A stretch of DNA of 42,421 nt, taken from CAISIP01 sp963974265. GTDB lineage: Bacteria; Pseudomonadota; Gammaproteobacteria; Burkholderiales; Burkholderiaceae_C. The notes beneath the pieces were generated by a model. That model was not told the origin of the DNA. It saw nothing but the letters and a program-made list of their open reading frames with translations, and did not search any database. The position numbers and the translations under genes were made by a program. Within the stretch, counting starts at the first letter, position 1. Each line of letters opens with the position of its first letter. The stretch is taken from positions 1 through 42,421 of the forward strand of contig CAXBDR010000005.1 in assembly GCA_963974265.1 (NCBI GenBank), given 5' to 3'. Below, piece by piece: positions 1-7,806 of this stretch.

Positions 1-845
1 ATGCCCGCCGGCCACTGCAGCTGCGTCAGCTGGATGTAGAGCGGCGGCACGGCCGTCAGGCCGGTGACTTTTTCCCGCTCCATCGCCTTGAGTACGTCGC
101 GCGGCATCAGGTAGTTGAGCAGCACGACCCGCGCGCCGGCGTGGAAGGCGGTCGTCAACTGGCTGAATCCGGCGTCGAACGACAGCGGCAGGGCCGCCAG
201 CAAGGTGTCGTCGCTGGTGTTCTCCAGATAGGAGGCCACACTCTTGGCGCCAGCGACCATGTTGCGGTGCGACAACACCACCCCCTTGGGCTTGCCGGTA
301 CTGCCGGAGGTGTACAGGATGGCCGCCATGTCGGTGTCGATGACCCGATGCCCCGGGGCCGGGGGGTTGTCCAACAGTTGTGACCAGCGCACCACTGGCA
401 ACGCATGGTGCAAGGCCGGCAGATCCGGCAGCCGGCCGGTGGCGGGCTCGGTGACTACGACATGGCGCAGATCCGGGCAATGGGCCAGCGTGTCGCGCAA
501 CAGCGCCAGGCGATCGGGCGACGTCAGCAACACCCGCACATTGCAGTCCTGCAGGATGAACGCCACCTGTTCGGGCTTGAGCAAGGGATTGACCGGCACG
601 AAGACACCACCGGCCGCAGGCGCGCCAAAACTGGCGATCACGGTCTCGAAGCGTTTTTCGAGATAGATGGCGACACGTTCGCCGCGGCACAGGCCCAGCG
701 AGATGAGGCCACTGGAGAATCGGGCCACTGCGTCGGCCAACTCGGCGTAGGACATGCTGTCGCCGCCCATGGTCAGGGCCAGGGCCTGCGGACGCCTCGC
801 GGCGGACACGGCAATCAGTTGCGGCAACAGAATGGATTCGGTCAT
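1..845 (-). CDS. Acyl-CoA ligase (AMP-forming), exosortase A system-associated; C-terminus cut by window edge
   Basis: The minus-strand frame opens at an ATG at 845 and runs off the left edge, giving about 281 N-terminal residues of a protein expected to be near 500. It belongs to the ANL (adenylate-forming) superfamily: the phosphate-binding loop YTSGSTGKPKGVVLSH is present, preceded by a typical N-terminal subdomain. The family activates a carboxylic acid as an acyl-adenylate and passes it to CoA or a carrier protein. It is transcribed divergently from a stand-alone carrier protein that starts 127 bases away. This ligase/carrier/hydrolase neighbourhood is the known arrangement of exosortase A loci, so the ligase probably loads that carrier protein; the acyl substrate is unknown. 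The catalytic C-terminal lysine lies outside the window. Confidence 0.88.
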   Translation of the reverse strand, partial: MTESILLPQLIAVSAARRPQALALTMGGDSMSYAELADAVARFSSGLISLGLCRGERVAIYLEKRFETVIASFGAPAAGGVFVPVNPLLKPEQVAFILQDCNVRVLLTSPDRLALLRDTLAHCPDLRHVVVTEPATGRLPDLPALHHALPVVRWSQLLDNPPAPGHRVIDTDMAAILYTSGSTGKPKGVVLSHRNMVAGAKSVASYLENTSDDTLLAALPLSFDAGFSQLTTAFHAGARVVLLNYLMPRDVLKAMEREKVTGLTAVPPLYIQLTQLQWPAG

Positions 846-971
846 GAAGGGCAGAGGGCGGGCGCGCACCACCCAGCCGGCGGATGACGCCGAAAAAGTA
901 TCGCACATGGGCCGTGCACGCCCGGACCCTAGAATGCCGGAAAACGTGACTTTGCCCTACCGGAGCGAGAA
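846..971. promoter_or_regulatory. Divergent intergenic region between acyl-CoA ligase and carrier-protein operon
   Basis: These 126 bases separate two divergent 5' ends, so they must hold both start signals. A TAGAAT hexamer at 930-935 could be a -10 box for the rightward operon, but no convincing -35 box lies 16-18 bases upstream. I saw no sigma-54 type TGGCAC-N5-TTGC element. The region is called from gene arrangement only. Confidence 0.4.
962..965 (+). promoter_or_regulatory. Ribosome binding site GGAG supporting a TTG start
   Basis: GGAG sits six bases upstream of TTG at 972. The next in-frame ATG is internal, just after the carrier-protein serine, so this site is what fixes the unusual TTG start. 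Confidence 0.55.
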
Positions 972-1223
972 TTGAACACCCAACAGGAAGTTTTGCGCAT
1001 ACTCGATGAAGTCTTGAGCCTGGGCGGCCGTGCCAGCGCCTTTGGCCCCGACACTCCGTTGTTGGGCGCCATACCCGAGCTGGACTCCATGGCGGTGGTG
1101 ACGCTGATCACCAGCCTGGAGGAACAACTCGGCATCGTGGTCGACGACGACGACATCGATGGCGCGACGTTCGCGACCGTCGGGTCGCTGACGGATTTTG
1201 TCAGCGCCAAGCTGGAAGACTGA
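972..1223 (+). CDS. Stand-alone acyl carrier protein, exosortase A system-associated
   Basis: An 83-residue acidic carrier protein of the phosphopantetheine-binding family. The attachment serine is Ser39 in the motif PELDSMAVV, at the start of helix 2 as in all ACPs. The serine should be modified by a phosphopantetheinyl transferase; one is encoded at 11065-11787. The start is TTG with GGAG six bases upstream; no ATG gives a complete ACP fold. It is the first gene of a rightward operon with ugd 21 bases downstream, and is divergent from the acyl-CoA ligase that probably charges it. The cargo is not deducible from sequence. Confidence 0.88.
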   Translation: MNTQQEVLRILDEVLSLGGRASAFGPDTPLLGAIPELDSMAVVTLITSLEEQLGIVVDDDDIDGATFATVGSLTDFVSAKLED

Positions 1224-1244
1224 GCGCATGCAGGGAGCCGGCAA

Positions 1245-2567
1245 GTGAAGATCACGGTCATCGGTACAGGTTATGTGGGGCTGGTCAGCGGCGCCTGCAT
1301 GGCCGAGGTCGGCAACGACGTGTTGTGCCTGGACCTGGATGCGCAGAAGATCCAGATCCTGAAGGATGGCGGCATACCGATCCACGAGCCCGGCTTGCTG
1401 GAGATGGTCAAACGCAACGTGGCCGCGGGCCGGCTGCATTTCACGACCGACGTCGAGCAGGCTGCACACCACGGCACGATCCAGTTCATCGCCGTCGGCA
1501 CGCCGCCGGACGAAGACGGCTCGGCCGACCTGAAATACGTGCTGGCGGCCGCGCGCACGATCGGACGCCTGATGACGGACTACAAGGTCGTCGTCGACAA
1601 GAGCACGGTGCCGGTGGGAACGGCCGACCTGGTCCAGGCCGCGATTGCCGAAGAACTGGCCAGGCGCGGCGTCGAAACCCCGTTCAGCGTGGTCTCCAAC
1701 CCCGAATTCCTCAAGGAAGGTGCGGCGGTCGAGGACTTCATGCGACCGGATCGCATCGTCGTCGGAGCGAGCGACGAGCGTGCCATCCACCTGATGCGTG
1801 CCCTGTATGCGCCCTTCCAGCGCAACCATGAACGGCTGATCGTCACCGACGTGCGCAGCGCCGAACTGACGAAATATGCGGCCAATGCCATGCTGGCCAC
1901 ACGCATCAGTTTCATGAACGAATTGGCGAATCTGGCCGAAAAGCTGGGCGCCGATATCGAGATGGTGCGACAAGGTATTGGCTCCGACCCGCGGATCGGC
2001 TACAACTTCCTGTATCCGGGAGCTGGATATGGCGGCTCGTGTTTTCCCAAGGACGTCAAGGCGCTGATCAAGACGGCATCGGACAAGGCGGGCATCGACC
2101 TCAAGGTCCTCGGCGCGGTGGAGGCGGCCAACGACGCGCAAAAACATGTGATGGGCCACAAGGTCAAGGCGCATTTCGGCGACGACCTCAGCGGCAAGCA
2201 TTTCGCGTTGTGGGGCCTGGCGTTCAAGCCGGATACCGACGACATGCGCGATGCCCCGAGCCGGACCTTGCTCTCGGATCTGTTTGCCTCGGGGGCGACG
2301 GTGACGGCCTACGATCCGGTGGCGATGAAGGAATCGAAGCGGATCTTTGGTGACGAGCCGCGGCTGCGGTATGCCGACAAGGCAATGGACGCCCTGGAGG
2401 GAGCCGATGCGCTGCTGATCGTGACGGAATGGAAGGAGTTTCGGAGTGCGGATCTGGATGGGATCAAGAACAACTTGAAAACGCCCGTGGTGATCGATGG
2501 CAGGAACCTGTACGACCCGAAATTCGTCCGCTCGCAGGGCATCACCTATCTCGCCGTGGGTCGCTGA
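1245..2567 (+). CDS. ugd: UDP-glucose 6-dehydrogenase
   Basis: 440 residues, the normal size for the UDP-glucose/GDP-mannose dehydrogenase family. It oxidises UDP-glucose twice with NAD+ to UDP-glucuronate, the uronic acid donor for acidic polysaccharides. Visible signatures are the N-terminal Rossmann motif VIGTGYVGLVSG, the SNPEFLKEGAAVEDF segment, and the catalytic cysteine (Cys266) in PGAGYGGSCFPKD. The start is GTG at 1245 with GGGAG 8-12 bases upstream; the earlier ATG at 1228 opens a six-codon frame only. It lies between the carrier protein and the exosortase-associated hydrolases on the same strand, so its product very likely feeds the glycan made here. A GDP-mannose-specific activity is possible but less likely from the motifs. 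Confidence 0.95.
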   Translation: MKITVIGTGYVGLVSGACMAEVGNDVLCLDLDAQKIQILKDGGIPIHEPGLLEMVKRNVAAGRLHFTTDVEQAAHHGTIQFIAVGTPPDEDGSADLKYVLAAARTIGRLMTDYKVVVDKSTVPVGTADLVQAAIAEELARRGVETPFSVVSNPEFLKEGAAVEDFMRPDRIVVGASDERAIHLMRALYAPFQRNHERLIVTDVRSAELTKYAANAMLATRISFMNELANLAEKLGADIEMVRQGIGSDPRIGYNFLYPGAGYGGSCFPKDVKALIKTASDKAGIDLKVLGAVEAANDAQKHVMGHKVKAHFGDDLSGKHFALWGLAFKPDTDDMRDAPSRTLLSDLFASGATVTAYDPVAMKESKRIFGDEPRLRYADKAMDALEGADALLIVTEWKEFRSADLDGIKNNLKTPVVIDGRNLYDPKFVRSQGITYLAVGR

Positions 2568-2605
2568 CGACCGCATGCCTGGGGTGAACACACGCTTGCC
2601 AGCCG

Positions 2606-3496
2606 ATGTCCGACACTAGGCCGCCGGCACCGTTCACGCCGTTCTTCCTGACCGTGCCGGGGGACCAACCGAGCCAGCGCTTCTGCATCCATCACCCAGC
2701 ACAGGGCGACACGGTCAAGGGGGCCGTGTTGTACATCCACCCTTTCGCCGAAGAAATGAACAAGTCGCGCCGCATGGCCGCGCTGCAATCGCGCGCCATG
2801 GCAGCGGCTGGCTACACCGTGCTGCAGATCGACCTGTTGGGTTGTGGCGACAGTTCAGGTGACTTTGGCGATGCACGATGGCAGGACTGGGTCGATGACG
2901 TCGTGCGTGGTGCGCAGTGGCTGGCGGAACGGGTGCAGGCGCCGTTGTGGTTGTGGGGATTGAGAGTGGGTTGCCTGTTGGCGGTGGAGGCCTCGCGCGC
3001 ACTGCCCATGGCACCCCGGTTCATGTTTTGGGCACCCACGCCATCGGGAAAACAGGTTCTTCAGCAGTTCCTGCGGCTGAAAGCAGCCGGCGACCTCGCC
3101 AGCGGCAAGGCCAAGGCCGTCATGGACGGGCTTCGCACCGATCTGGCGCAGGGCCGGCCCGTGGAAATTGCCGGTTACCGGCTGTCGCCCGCCCTCGCCG
3201 CCGGACTGGAGCCATCGGGCCTCGTACCGCCCCCCGTTGGGCAGGGTTCGACAGCACACATTGCATGGCTCGAACTCAGCACCCGCGACGACGCGGACCT
3301 GAGTCCGGTGGCGTCCAAGACCTTGCGCACGTGGCAACAAGCCGGCTGGCTGACCGCTCGCGGCCACGTTGTTCCCGGCCCGGCTTTTTGGCAAACCACC
3401 GAGATTGAGGACGCGCCAGCACTCGTAGCGGCAACGATCGCAGCACTCGACGCCGCCGAGTTCCCGGAGCAATCCGCGAAGCAATCGGCACCATGA
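2606..3496 (+). CDS. Alpha/beta hydrolase-fold protein, exosortase A system-associated hydrolase 2
   Basis: 296 residues with an alpha/beta hydrolase core. The N-terminal half holds HPFAEEMNKSRRM and the DLLGCGDSSGDF strand-turn typical of this exosortase-locus family. The position that would carry the nucleophile in the GxSxG elbow reads GLRVG, with Arg120 in place of serine, so it may not be a conventional serine hydrolase. It overlaps the next gene by four bases (ATGA), implying translational coupling with hydrolase 1. The two hydrolases are a known pair in exosortase A loci; their substrate is unknown, though proximity to the carrier protein makes an acyl thioesterase-like or editing role plausible (inference). 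Confidence 0.87.
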   Translation: MSDTRPPAPFTPFFLTVPGDQPSQRFCIHHPAQGDTVKGAVLYIHPFAEEMNKSRRMAALQSRAMAAAGYTVLQIDLLGCGDSSGDFGDARWQDWVDDVVRGAQWLAERVQAPLWLWGLRVGCLLAVEASRALPMAPRFMFWAPTPSGKQVLQQFLRLKAAGDLASGKAKAVMDGLRTDLAQGRPVEIAGYRLSPALAAGLEPSGLVPPPVGQGSTAHIAWLELSTRDDADLSPVASKTLRTWQQAGWLTARGHVVPGPAFWQTTEIEDAPALVAATIAALDAAEFPEQSAKQSAP

Positions 3497-4356
3497 ACTA
3501 CCAGGAACATGCCTTCCTGTTCACCTGCCAGGATGAAAGCCTGGTCGGCATACTTGCGGCACCGGCAGACGAAGCGATGCGCAGCGACATCGGACTGGTC
3601 GTCGTTGTGGGAGGCCCCCAATACAGGGTGGGAAGTCACCGCCAGTTCCTGCACCTGTCGCGCCGCCTGGCCGAGGCAGGCATTCCGGTGCTGCGATTCG
3701 ACGTGCGCGGCATGGGCGACAGCACCGGCTCGCTGCACGACTTCGAACACATCACCTTCGACATTGCCGCCGCCATCGATGCCATGCAACAACGGCTCCC
3801 CCGAGTCCGCCGAGTCGTGTTGTGGGGCTTGTGCGACGGCGCATCGGCTTCCCTGCTGTACCGCCACGCGACCGAAGACCCGCGCGTCCATGGCGCCTGT
3901 ATCCTCAATCCCTGGGTGCGCTCGGAAGCCAGCCTGGCGCGGGCCCATGTCAAGCATTACTACCGGGATCGATTGCGCCAGCCTGAGTTCTGGACCAAGC
4001 TGTTCTCCGGCAAAGTCGCCGCCTCGGCCATTTCCGGCCTGTGGCACAACCTGCAAACCATGGCCCGCGGCACGCGAAACGGCGGCGCGCAGTCGCATGC
4101 CGACGCTGCGTTCCAGCAGCGCATGGCCCAGGCCTACCGGGCCCTGGATGGGCGCACCCTGTTGCTGCTCAGTGCGGACGACTACACAGCCCGGGAATTT
4201 CTCGAATACGCCGCGACCGACCCAAGTTGGGCAGCGGCGCTGGACAACAGCACCGGAACGCGCCATGAACTTGCGCATGCCGATCACACTTTCTCCAGCG
4301 CCAAACTGCGATCCCAGGTAGAGCAACTCACGCTCGACTGGTTGACCGACCGATGA
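3493..4356 (+). CDS. Alpha/beta hydrolase, exosortase A system-associated hydrolase 1
   Basis: 287 residues, alpha/beta hydrolase fold. The oxyanion-side motif VVGGPQYRVGSHRQF and the strand RFDVRGMGDSTG are followed by the nucleophile elbow LWGLCDGASA, in which Cys114 replaces the usual serine. A late histidine in HADHTFSS would complete a Cys-His type triad. It is coupled to hydrolase 2 upstream and to the DegT-like gene downstream by ATGA overlaps on both sides. The combination is characteristic of exosortase A/PEP-CTERM loci. No experimental substrate is known to me; hydrolysis or transfer of a thioester-bound group is the likeliest chemistry given the cysteine. Confidence 0.87.
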   Translation: MNYQEHAFLFTCQDESLVGILAAPADEAMRSDIGLVVVVGGPQYRVGSHRQFLHLSRRLAEAGIPVLRFDVRGMGDSTGSLHDFEHITFDIAAAIDAMQQRLPRVRRVVLWGLCDGASASLLYRHATEDPRVHGACILNPWVRSEASLARAHVKHYYRDRLRQPEFWTKLFSGKVAASAISGLWHNLQTMARGTRNGGAQSHADAAFQQRMAQAYRALDGRTLLLLSADDYTAREFLEYAATDPSWAAALDNSTGTRHELAHADHTFSSAKLRSQVEQLTLDWLTDR

Positions 4357-5558
4357 CCCAGGCCCGCGAGTACCTGAGCTTCGATCCGTCCTCGTGCGGA
4401 TTCCCGGCGGCGCGGGCGCCCGTGTTGCCGCTACCGGGTTGGCAATCGTTCCACTGGCAGCGACAGGACCCCATCGCCGCACTGCTCGATGCGCCCAATG
4501 CCCGCTTCTACAGTCGCGGGCGGTATGCCCTGACACAGGCCTTCCGGCTCTGCGGCGTCGGTCCCGACCGGCCCTTGCTCGTGCCAGCCTATCATTGCCG
4601 CACCATGTTGGACCCTGCCATCAGCCTTGGAGCGGGGGTCACACTCTATCCGCTGCGGCCTGATCTGCAGCCGGACCTCGATGCGCTGGAGCAGTTGCTT
4701 CGTCAACAACCTCGGCGCCATGCAGCCTTGCTGGCGACGCACTTCTTCGGTTTCGAACAAGCCCTGGACGCGGTGGAAGACTTGTGCAACCGCCACGGCA
4801 TTGCGCTGGTGGAGGACTGTTCGCATGCCATGTTCCTTCCATCGTTGCCGGGTCGCATCGGCAAACGGGGGCGATATGTGGTTGCAAGCCCCTACAAGTT
4901 CTTCGCCATCGAAGACGGGGGCATTTTGTGGGCCAACCATGGCGCCCCCCTGCCCGAGCAGGACGCACAGGCGCCGGCCTGGCTGAAACAATGCAAAGGT
5001 GCTGCCAGGGCATTGCAGAAGGCCCGCAGTCATTGCGCCAGGGCTGCCGGAGCGCCGAACGACCTGCCCGCTCACACCGGCGCCACGCGAACGGGAGCAG
5101 CCCCGGCCGGACTGCACCGCCGACACTCCAGCAGCGGCACATCGCACCTGTACGATACGAGCGCCGAAAACGACGCAGGTCTGCAGGTCTCGCGGCAGTT
5201 GATGCTCCGCTCCGACATTCACCGCATCACGCAACGGCGCCAGCACAACTACCAGGCCTGGATTCGCGCCGTCGCCGGCATGCCTCATTGCAGGGCGCTC
5301 TATACGTCTGTCGCACCGGACTGCGTACCCTACATGTTCCCCCTGTGGATCGCGCACCCGGACACGCATTTCGCCGCGCTCAAGCAGCGTGGACTCCCAG
5401 TCTGGCGCTGGGACGACATGGCAGTCTCGGATTGTCCCTCCGCGATGCAATACCGGACCCATCTGCTGCATTTGCCATGCCACCAGGAGCTGACGCGCGG
5501 ACAGCTTGACTGGATGATTCGCGCAGCGACGCTGGCCCTGTCAGAAGATGCCCGGTAA
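4353..5558 (+). CDS. DegT/DnrJ/EryC1/StrS-like PLP-dependent aminotransferase-fold protein
   Basis: 401 residues resembling fold-type I PLP enzymes that aminate nucleotide-linked keto-sugars. Visible features are the ARFYSRGRYAL cofactor-phosphate region, LVPAYHC, the aspartate-containing LVEDCSHAMF segment that contacts the pyridine ring, and the Schiff-base lysine, Lys182, in SPYKFFAIEDGG. Between about residues 205 and 275 there is a Ser/Ala/Arg-rich stretch with low similarity to classic family members. It closes the ATGA-coupled hydrolase trio, so it is expressed with them. It could make an amino sugar for the glycan, or act on a non-sugar substrate; the spacing of the lysine motif is not that of the best studied sugar aminotransferases, so substrate is left open. 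Confidence 0.8.
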   Translation: MTQAREYLSFDPSSCGFPAARAPVLPLPGWQSFHWQRQDPIAALLDAPNARFYSRGRYALTQAFRLCGVGPDRPLLVPAYHCRTMLDPAISLGAGVTLYPLRPDLQPDLDALEQLLRQQPRRHAALLATHFFGFEQALDAVEDLCNRHGIALVEDCSHAMFLPSLPGRIGKRGRYVVASPYKFFAIEDGGILWANHGAPLPEQDAQAPAWLKQCKGAARALQKARSHCARAAGAPNDLPAHTGATRTGAAPAGLHRRHSSSGTSHLYDTSAENDAGLQVSRQLMLRSDIHRITQRRQHNYQAWIRAVAGMPHCRALYTSVAPDCVPYMFPLWIAHPDTHFAALKQRGLPVWRWDDMAVSDCPSAMQYRTHLLHLPCHQELTRGQLDWMIRAATLALSEDAR

Positions 5559-5696
5559 CGGCATAGATCCGAACCAGCGTCCATTGAACCATCGTCACTG
5601 CGCGGAGTAGCCGAAGCACTGCAGCAAATAGCAAGTCCAGGAACACTCCAGCGACAGCGTTGGCACAATGAGGTCGAACGAGGAAAGCCAGATCAA
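5559..5696 (+). promoter_or_regulatory. Spacer before the FemAB-like gene
   Basis: 138 bases between same-strand genes. A GAGGAAAG purine run at about 5680-5687 is the ribosome binding site for the GTG at 5697. No clear -35/-10 pair is visible, so I cannot say whether the downstream genes have their own promoter. Base composition begins to fall here compared with the preceding operon. Confidence 0.3.
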
Positions 5697-6836
5697 GTGA
5701 TTCAAACAGAGATTTTTCGACACCCCGACACACTTCCCGGTGACGTTGTACAAATGTTCGCAGAGGCGGAGGCAACAAGCGTCGACCTGGGGATCGCGTG
5801 GTATCGCAATCTGGTCGAAACCGTTTTTCCGACAGACAAAGGGGTACGCTTCTACGTACTGCGGCATGATGGCAAGCCGGTTGCCGCGCTACCCTTACTG
5901 GTCGTCAATCAACCATTGGGACAGCAGGTTTGCGCCTTGGCCAACTACTACAGCGCCCTGTATGCGCCGATTCTGCGTACCGGCATACAGGCGCCAGACC
6001 TTGTCCCTCTATTGCGGTCGATTCTGAAACACGAAGGCGGGGTCGCCTCGCTGCGCATGGCGCCAATGGACCCGGAAACACAGTCGTATCGTACGATGTT
6101 CGAGGCGCTGCGACTGGCAGGGATGGTTCCTTTTCGATACTTCTGCTTTGGCAACTGGTACCTGAACGTTCAAGGGGACTGGGCGCAATACCTAGCCGAT
6201 CGCAAGGGAACCCTGCGCAGCACGATCAAGCGCATGAACAAGAAGTTGTCCCAGAACGGGGGCACACTGGAAGTCGTGGAGTCCGATTCTGAATGCGAAC
6301 GTGTCATTCAGGCATATCAGCAGGTGTATGACCAGAGTTGGAAGGTGCCGGAGCCATATCCCCGGTTCGTGCCGGATTTGATCCGGCTCTGCGCACGAAA
6401 CGGGTGGATGCGGGTCGGAATAGCGTGGCTGGATGGAAAACCGTTGGCTGCTCAGCTCTGGATCGTCGCGAATGGAAAGGCAAGCATCTACAAAGTAGCA
6501 TACGACGAAGCCTACAAGCAATTTGCACCAGGCACACTGGTGACTAGCGCGCTAATGGAGCATGTTTTGACCAAGGACGCTGTACAGGAAGTCGACTACA
6601 TGATCGGCGATGACAAGTACAAGCAAACCTGGATGAACCACCGAAGAGAACGGTGGGGCATCTTGGCGTACAACCCACGCAATATGCGTGGGTTGTACGG
6701 ACTGGTACGGGAGATGGCTGGCAAGACGGCAAAGGAGTGGGTCAAGCGGTATCGCGCGCGATTCAAGAGATCGGCAACTGTCGCCACCGAAACATCCGGC
6801 AAGGCCAACGGCAGGCAGGAAACGACTGCAGACTGA
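5697..6836 (+). CDS. FemAB-like GNAT-fold acyltransferase (Acetyltransf_6 type)
   Basis: 379 residues. The central KGTLRSTIKRMNKKL basic segment followed by a second GNAT-like half (PLAAQLWIVANGKASIYKVAYDE, then YMIGDDKYKQTW) matches the FemAB-like or Acetyltransf_6 families common in exosortase and polysaccharide loci. Family members transfer amino-acyl or acetyl groups, classically from aminoacyl-tRNA in FemABX. The start is GTG with a good purine-rich site upstream. It leads a second rightward unit with the TPR-like protein and flippase. Local GC is lower than in neighbours (about 47-48% in 5701-5760 and 6481-6540), which may mark separate acquisition. Whether the acyl donor is acyl-CoA, aminoacyl-tRNA or a carrier-bound group is unknown. 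Confidence 0.85.
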   Translation: MIQTEIFRHPDTLPGDVVQMFAEAEATSVDLGIAWYRNLVETVFPTDKGVRFYVLRHDGKPVAALPLLVVNQPLGQQVCALANYYSALYAPILRTGIQAPDLVPLLRSILKHEGGVASLRMAPMDPETQSYRTMFEALRLAGMVPFRYFCFGNWYLNVQGDWAQYLADRKGTLRSTIKRMNKKLSQNGGTLEVVESDSECERVIQAYQQVYDQSWKVPEPYPRFVPDLIRLCARNGWMRVGIAWLDGKPLAAQLWIVANGKASIYKVAYDEAYKQFAPGTLVTSALMEHVLTKDAVQEVDYMIGDDKYKQTWMNHRRERWGILAYNPRNMRGLYGLVREMAGKTAKEWVKRYRARFKRSATVATETSGKANGRQETTAD

Positions 6837-6881
6837 CTGGTTATGGTTACGTATATTCCGTCACTTCATTCGGAACGGAAC

Positions 6882-7649
6882 ATGATGAAACTTTCAATGC
6901 ACGGCGGTCAACTTCAAGTCCGGCGTTGGGTCATGCGTCGAGCCAGCACGCTGACTTTGGCCATGCTGCTGCACCTCTTGTTGGTCAGTGTTGCTGCGGC
7001 GCAGCAGTTGCCTATGAGTTGTGGCGCGTTGCGCGTGGAGGGTCGGTTCGGCCCATTCGACTACCGTGCAGATCGTTTCGAGGCAAAAGGCCATTCGTTC
7101 AGGTCTCATGAAGCGCTGCTAGCGATTGTCGAAGGTGCACACTTCACGCCAGAAGTCGAAGCAGGCTTGCGAGGCAAAAGTACCACTCGCCCGGCTGGCG
7201 ACATCAGCTACACATTGCATGCCTTCCCGAATCACCACCGTGCATTGACCGCCATGTCCAAGGTCAGCATGCGGGAGGGTACCGACAAACCCTACGGTTC
7301 GCCATATACCGTGGATTGCTGGTTTCAGCGTGCAATTGTCTGGCGCAGCGACGACTTGATAGTTCGATTGATCTACGCAAACCACCTGACTCAGACCAAG
7401 CGGCTCAAGGACGCTGCGGCACAGGCCGACATCGTGGCATCGAATGCCGGTGACAGCGCGTTCACGCACCTGAACGTCGGTTTGGTGTTCTACGACATGG
7501 GCAATTTCGACGCAGCCCTCAAGCACGCCCATAAGGCGATCGAACTTGGCCTGAACAACATGACCTTGAAGGATCTGTTGGTAAAGGCAGGAAAATGGTC
7601 AGAGACCGCACCGCCAGCTCAACAGCGCGTGCCCGAAGACAAGCAATGA
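6882..7649 (+). CDS. Exported protein with TPR-like C-terminus, function unknown
   Basis: About 255 residues from the ATG at 6882. An in-frame ATG at 6843 is possible but lacks a good ribosome site, whereas GGAACGGAAC precedes 6882; a third ATG at 6933 sits right at the signal peptide. The N-terminus has arginines, then a leucine/alanine-rich hydrophobic run ending VAAAQQ, so export to the periplasm is likely. The middle contains GPFDYRADRF and the VEGAHFTPEVEAGLRG segment seen in a family of uncharacterised proteobacterial periplasmic proteins. The C-terminal part (AFTHLNVGLVFYDMGNFDAA and following) looks like one or two tetratricopeptide helices. It probably has a scaffolding role in the periplasm; no catalytic motif is visible. 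Confidence 0.75.
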   Translation: MMKLSMHGGQLQVRRWVMRRASTLTLAMLLHLLLVSVAAAQQLPMSCGALRVEGRFGPFDYRADRFEAKGHSFRSHEALLAIVEGAHFTPEVEAGLRGKSTTRPAGDISYTLHAFPNHHRALTAMSKVSMREGTDKPYGSPYTVDCWFQRAIVWRSDDLIVRLIYANHLTQTKRLKDAAAQADIVASNAGDSAFTHLNVGLVFYDMGNFDAALKHAHKAIELGLNNMTLKDLLVKAGKWSETAPPAQQRVPEDKQ

Positions 7650-7806
7650 CGCAGGACACCCCGATCCCGTGTCGGGTGACCGCGCTGAACGCCTCCGATA
7701 GACGCGTGCCAACGCCGAATGGCGATTCCAGTCTGCCTTGCCCACAATTTCCGGCGAACGTACCTAGTGTGGACAACACTGCGCTGGCGCGCAACTCAGG
7801 TACTGC
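7650..7806 (+). other. Intergenic spacer before flippase gene
   Basis: 157 bases with no open frame that resembles a protein. A TTGCCC (7738-7743) and TACCTA (7761-7766) pair has 17-base spacing but a poor match at the -10 box, so it is only a weak promoter candidate. A CCCG-TGT-CGGG stem near 7667 is too short to call a terminator. Confidence 0.25.

Noticed and set aside
1228..1248. ATG just upstream of ugd
   Set aside because: It opens a frame that stops after six codons; the GTG at 1245 is preceded by a proper GGGAG.
957..2591. Long minus-strand open frame of about 544 codons opposite ugd
   Set aside because: It mirrors the complete UDP-glucose dehydrogenase gene; long antisense frames are common in GC-rich DNA, and its translation has no recognisable motifs.
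5559..5696. Sigma-54 promoter suggested by TGGCAC near 5661
   Set aside because: The expected TTGC element five bases downstream is missing, so only half of the consensus is present. I found no complete sigma-54 site in the intergenic regions I examined.
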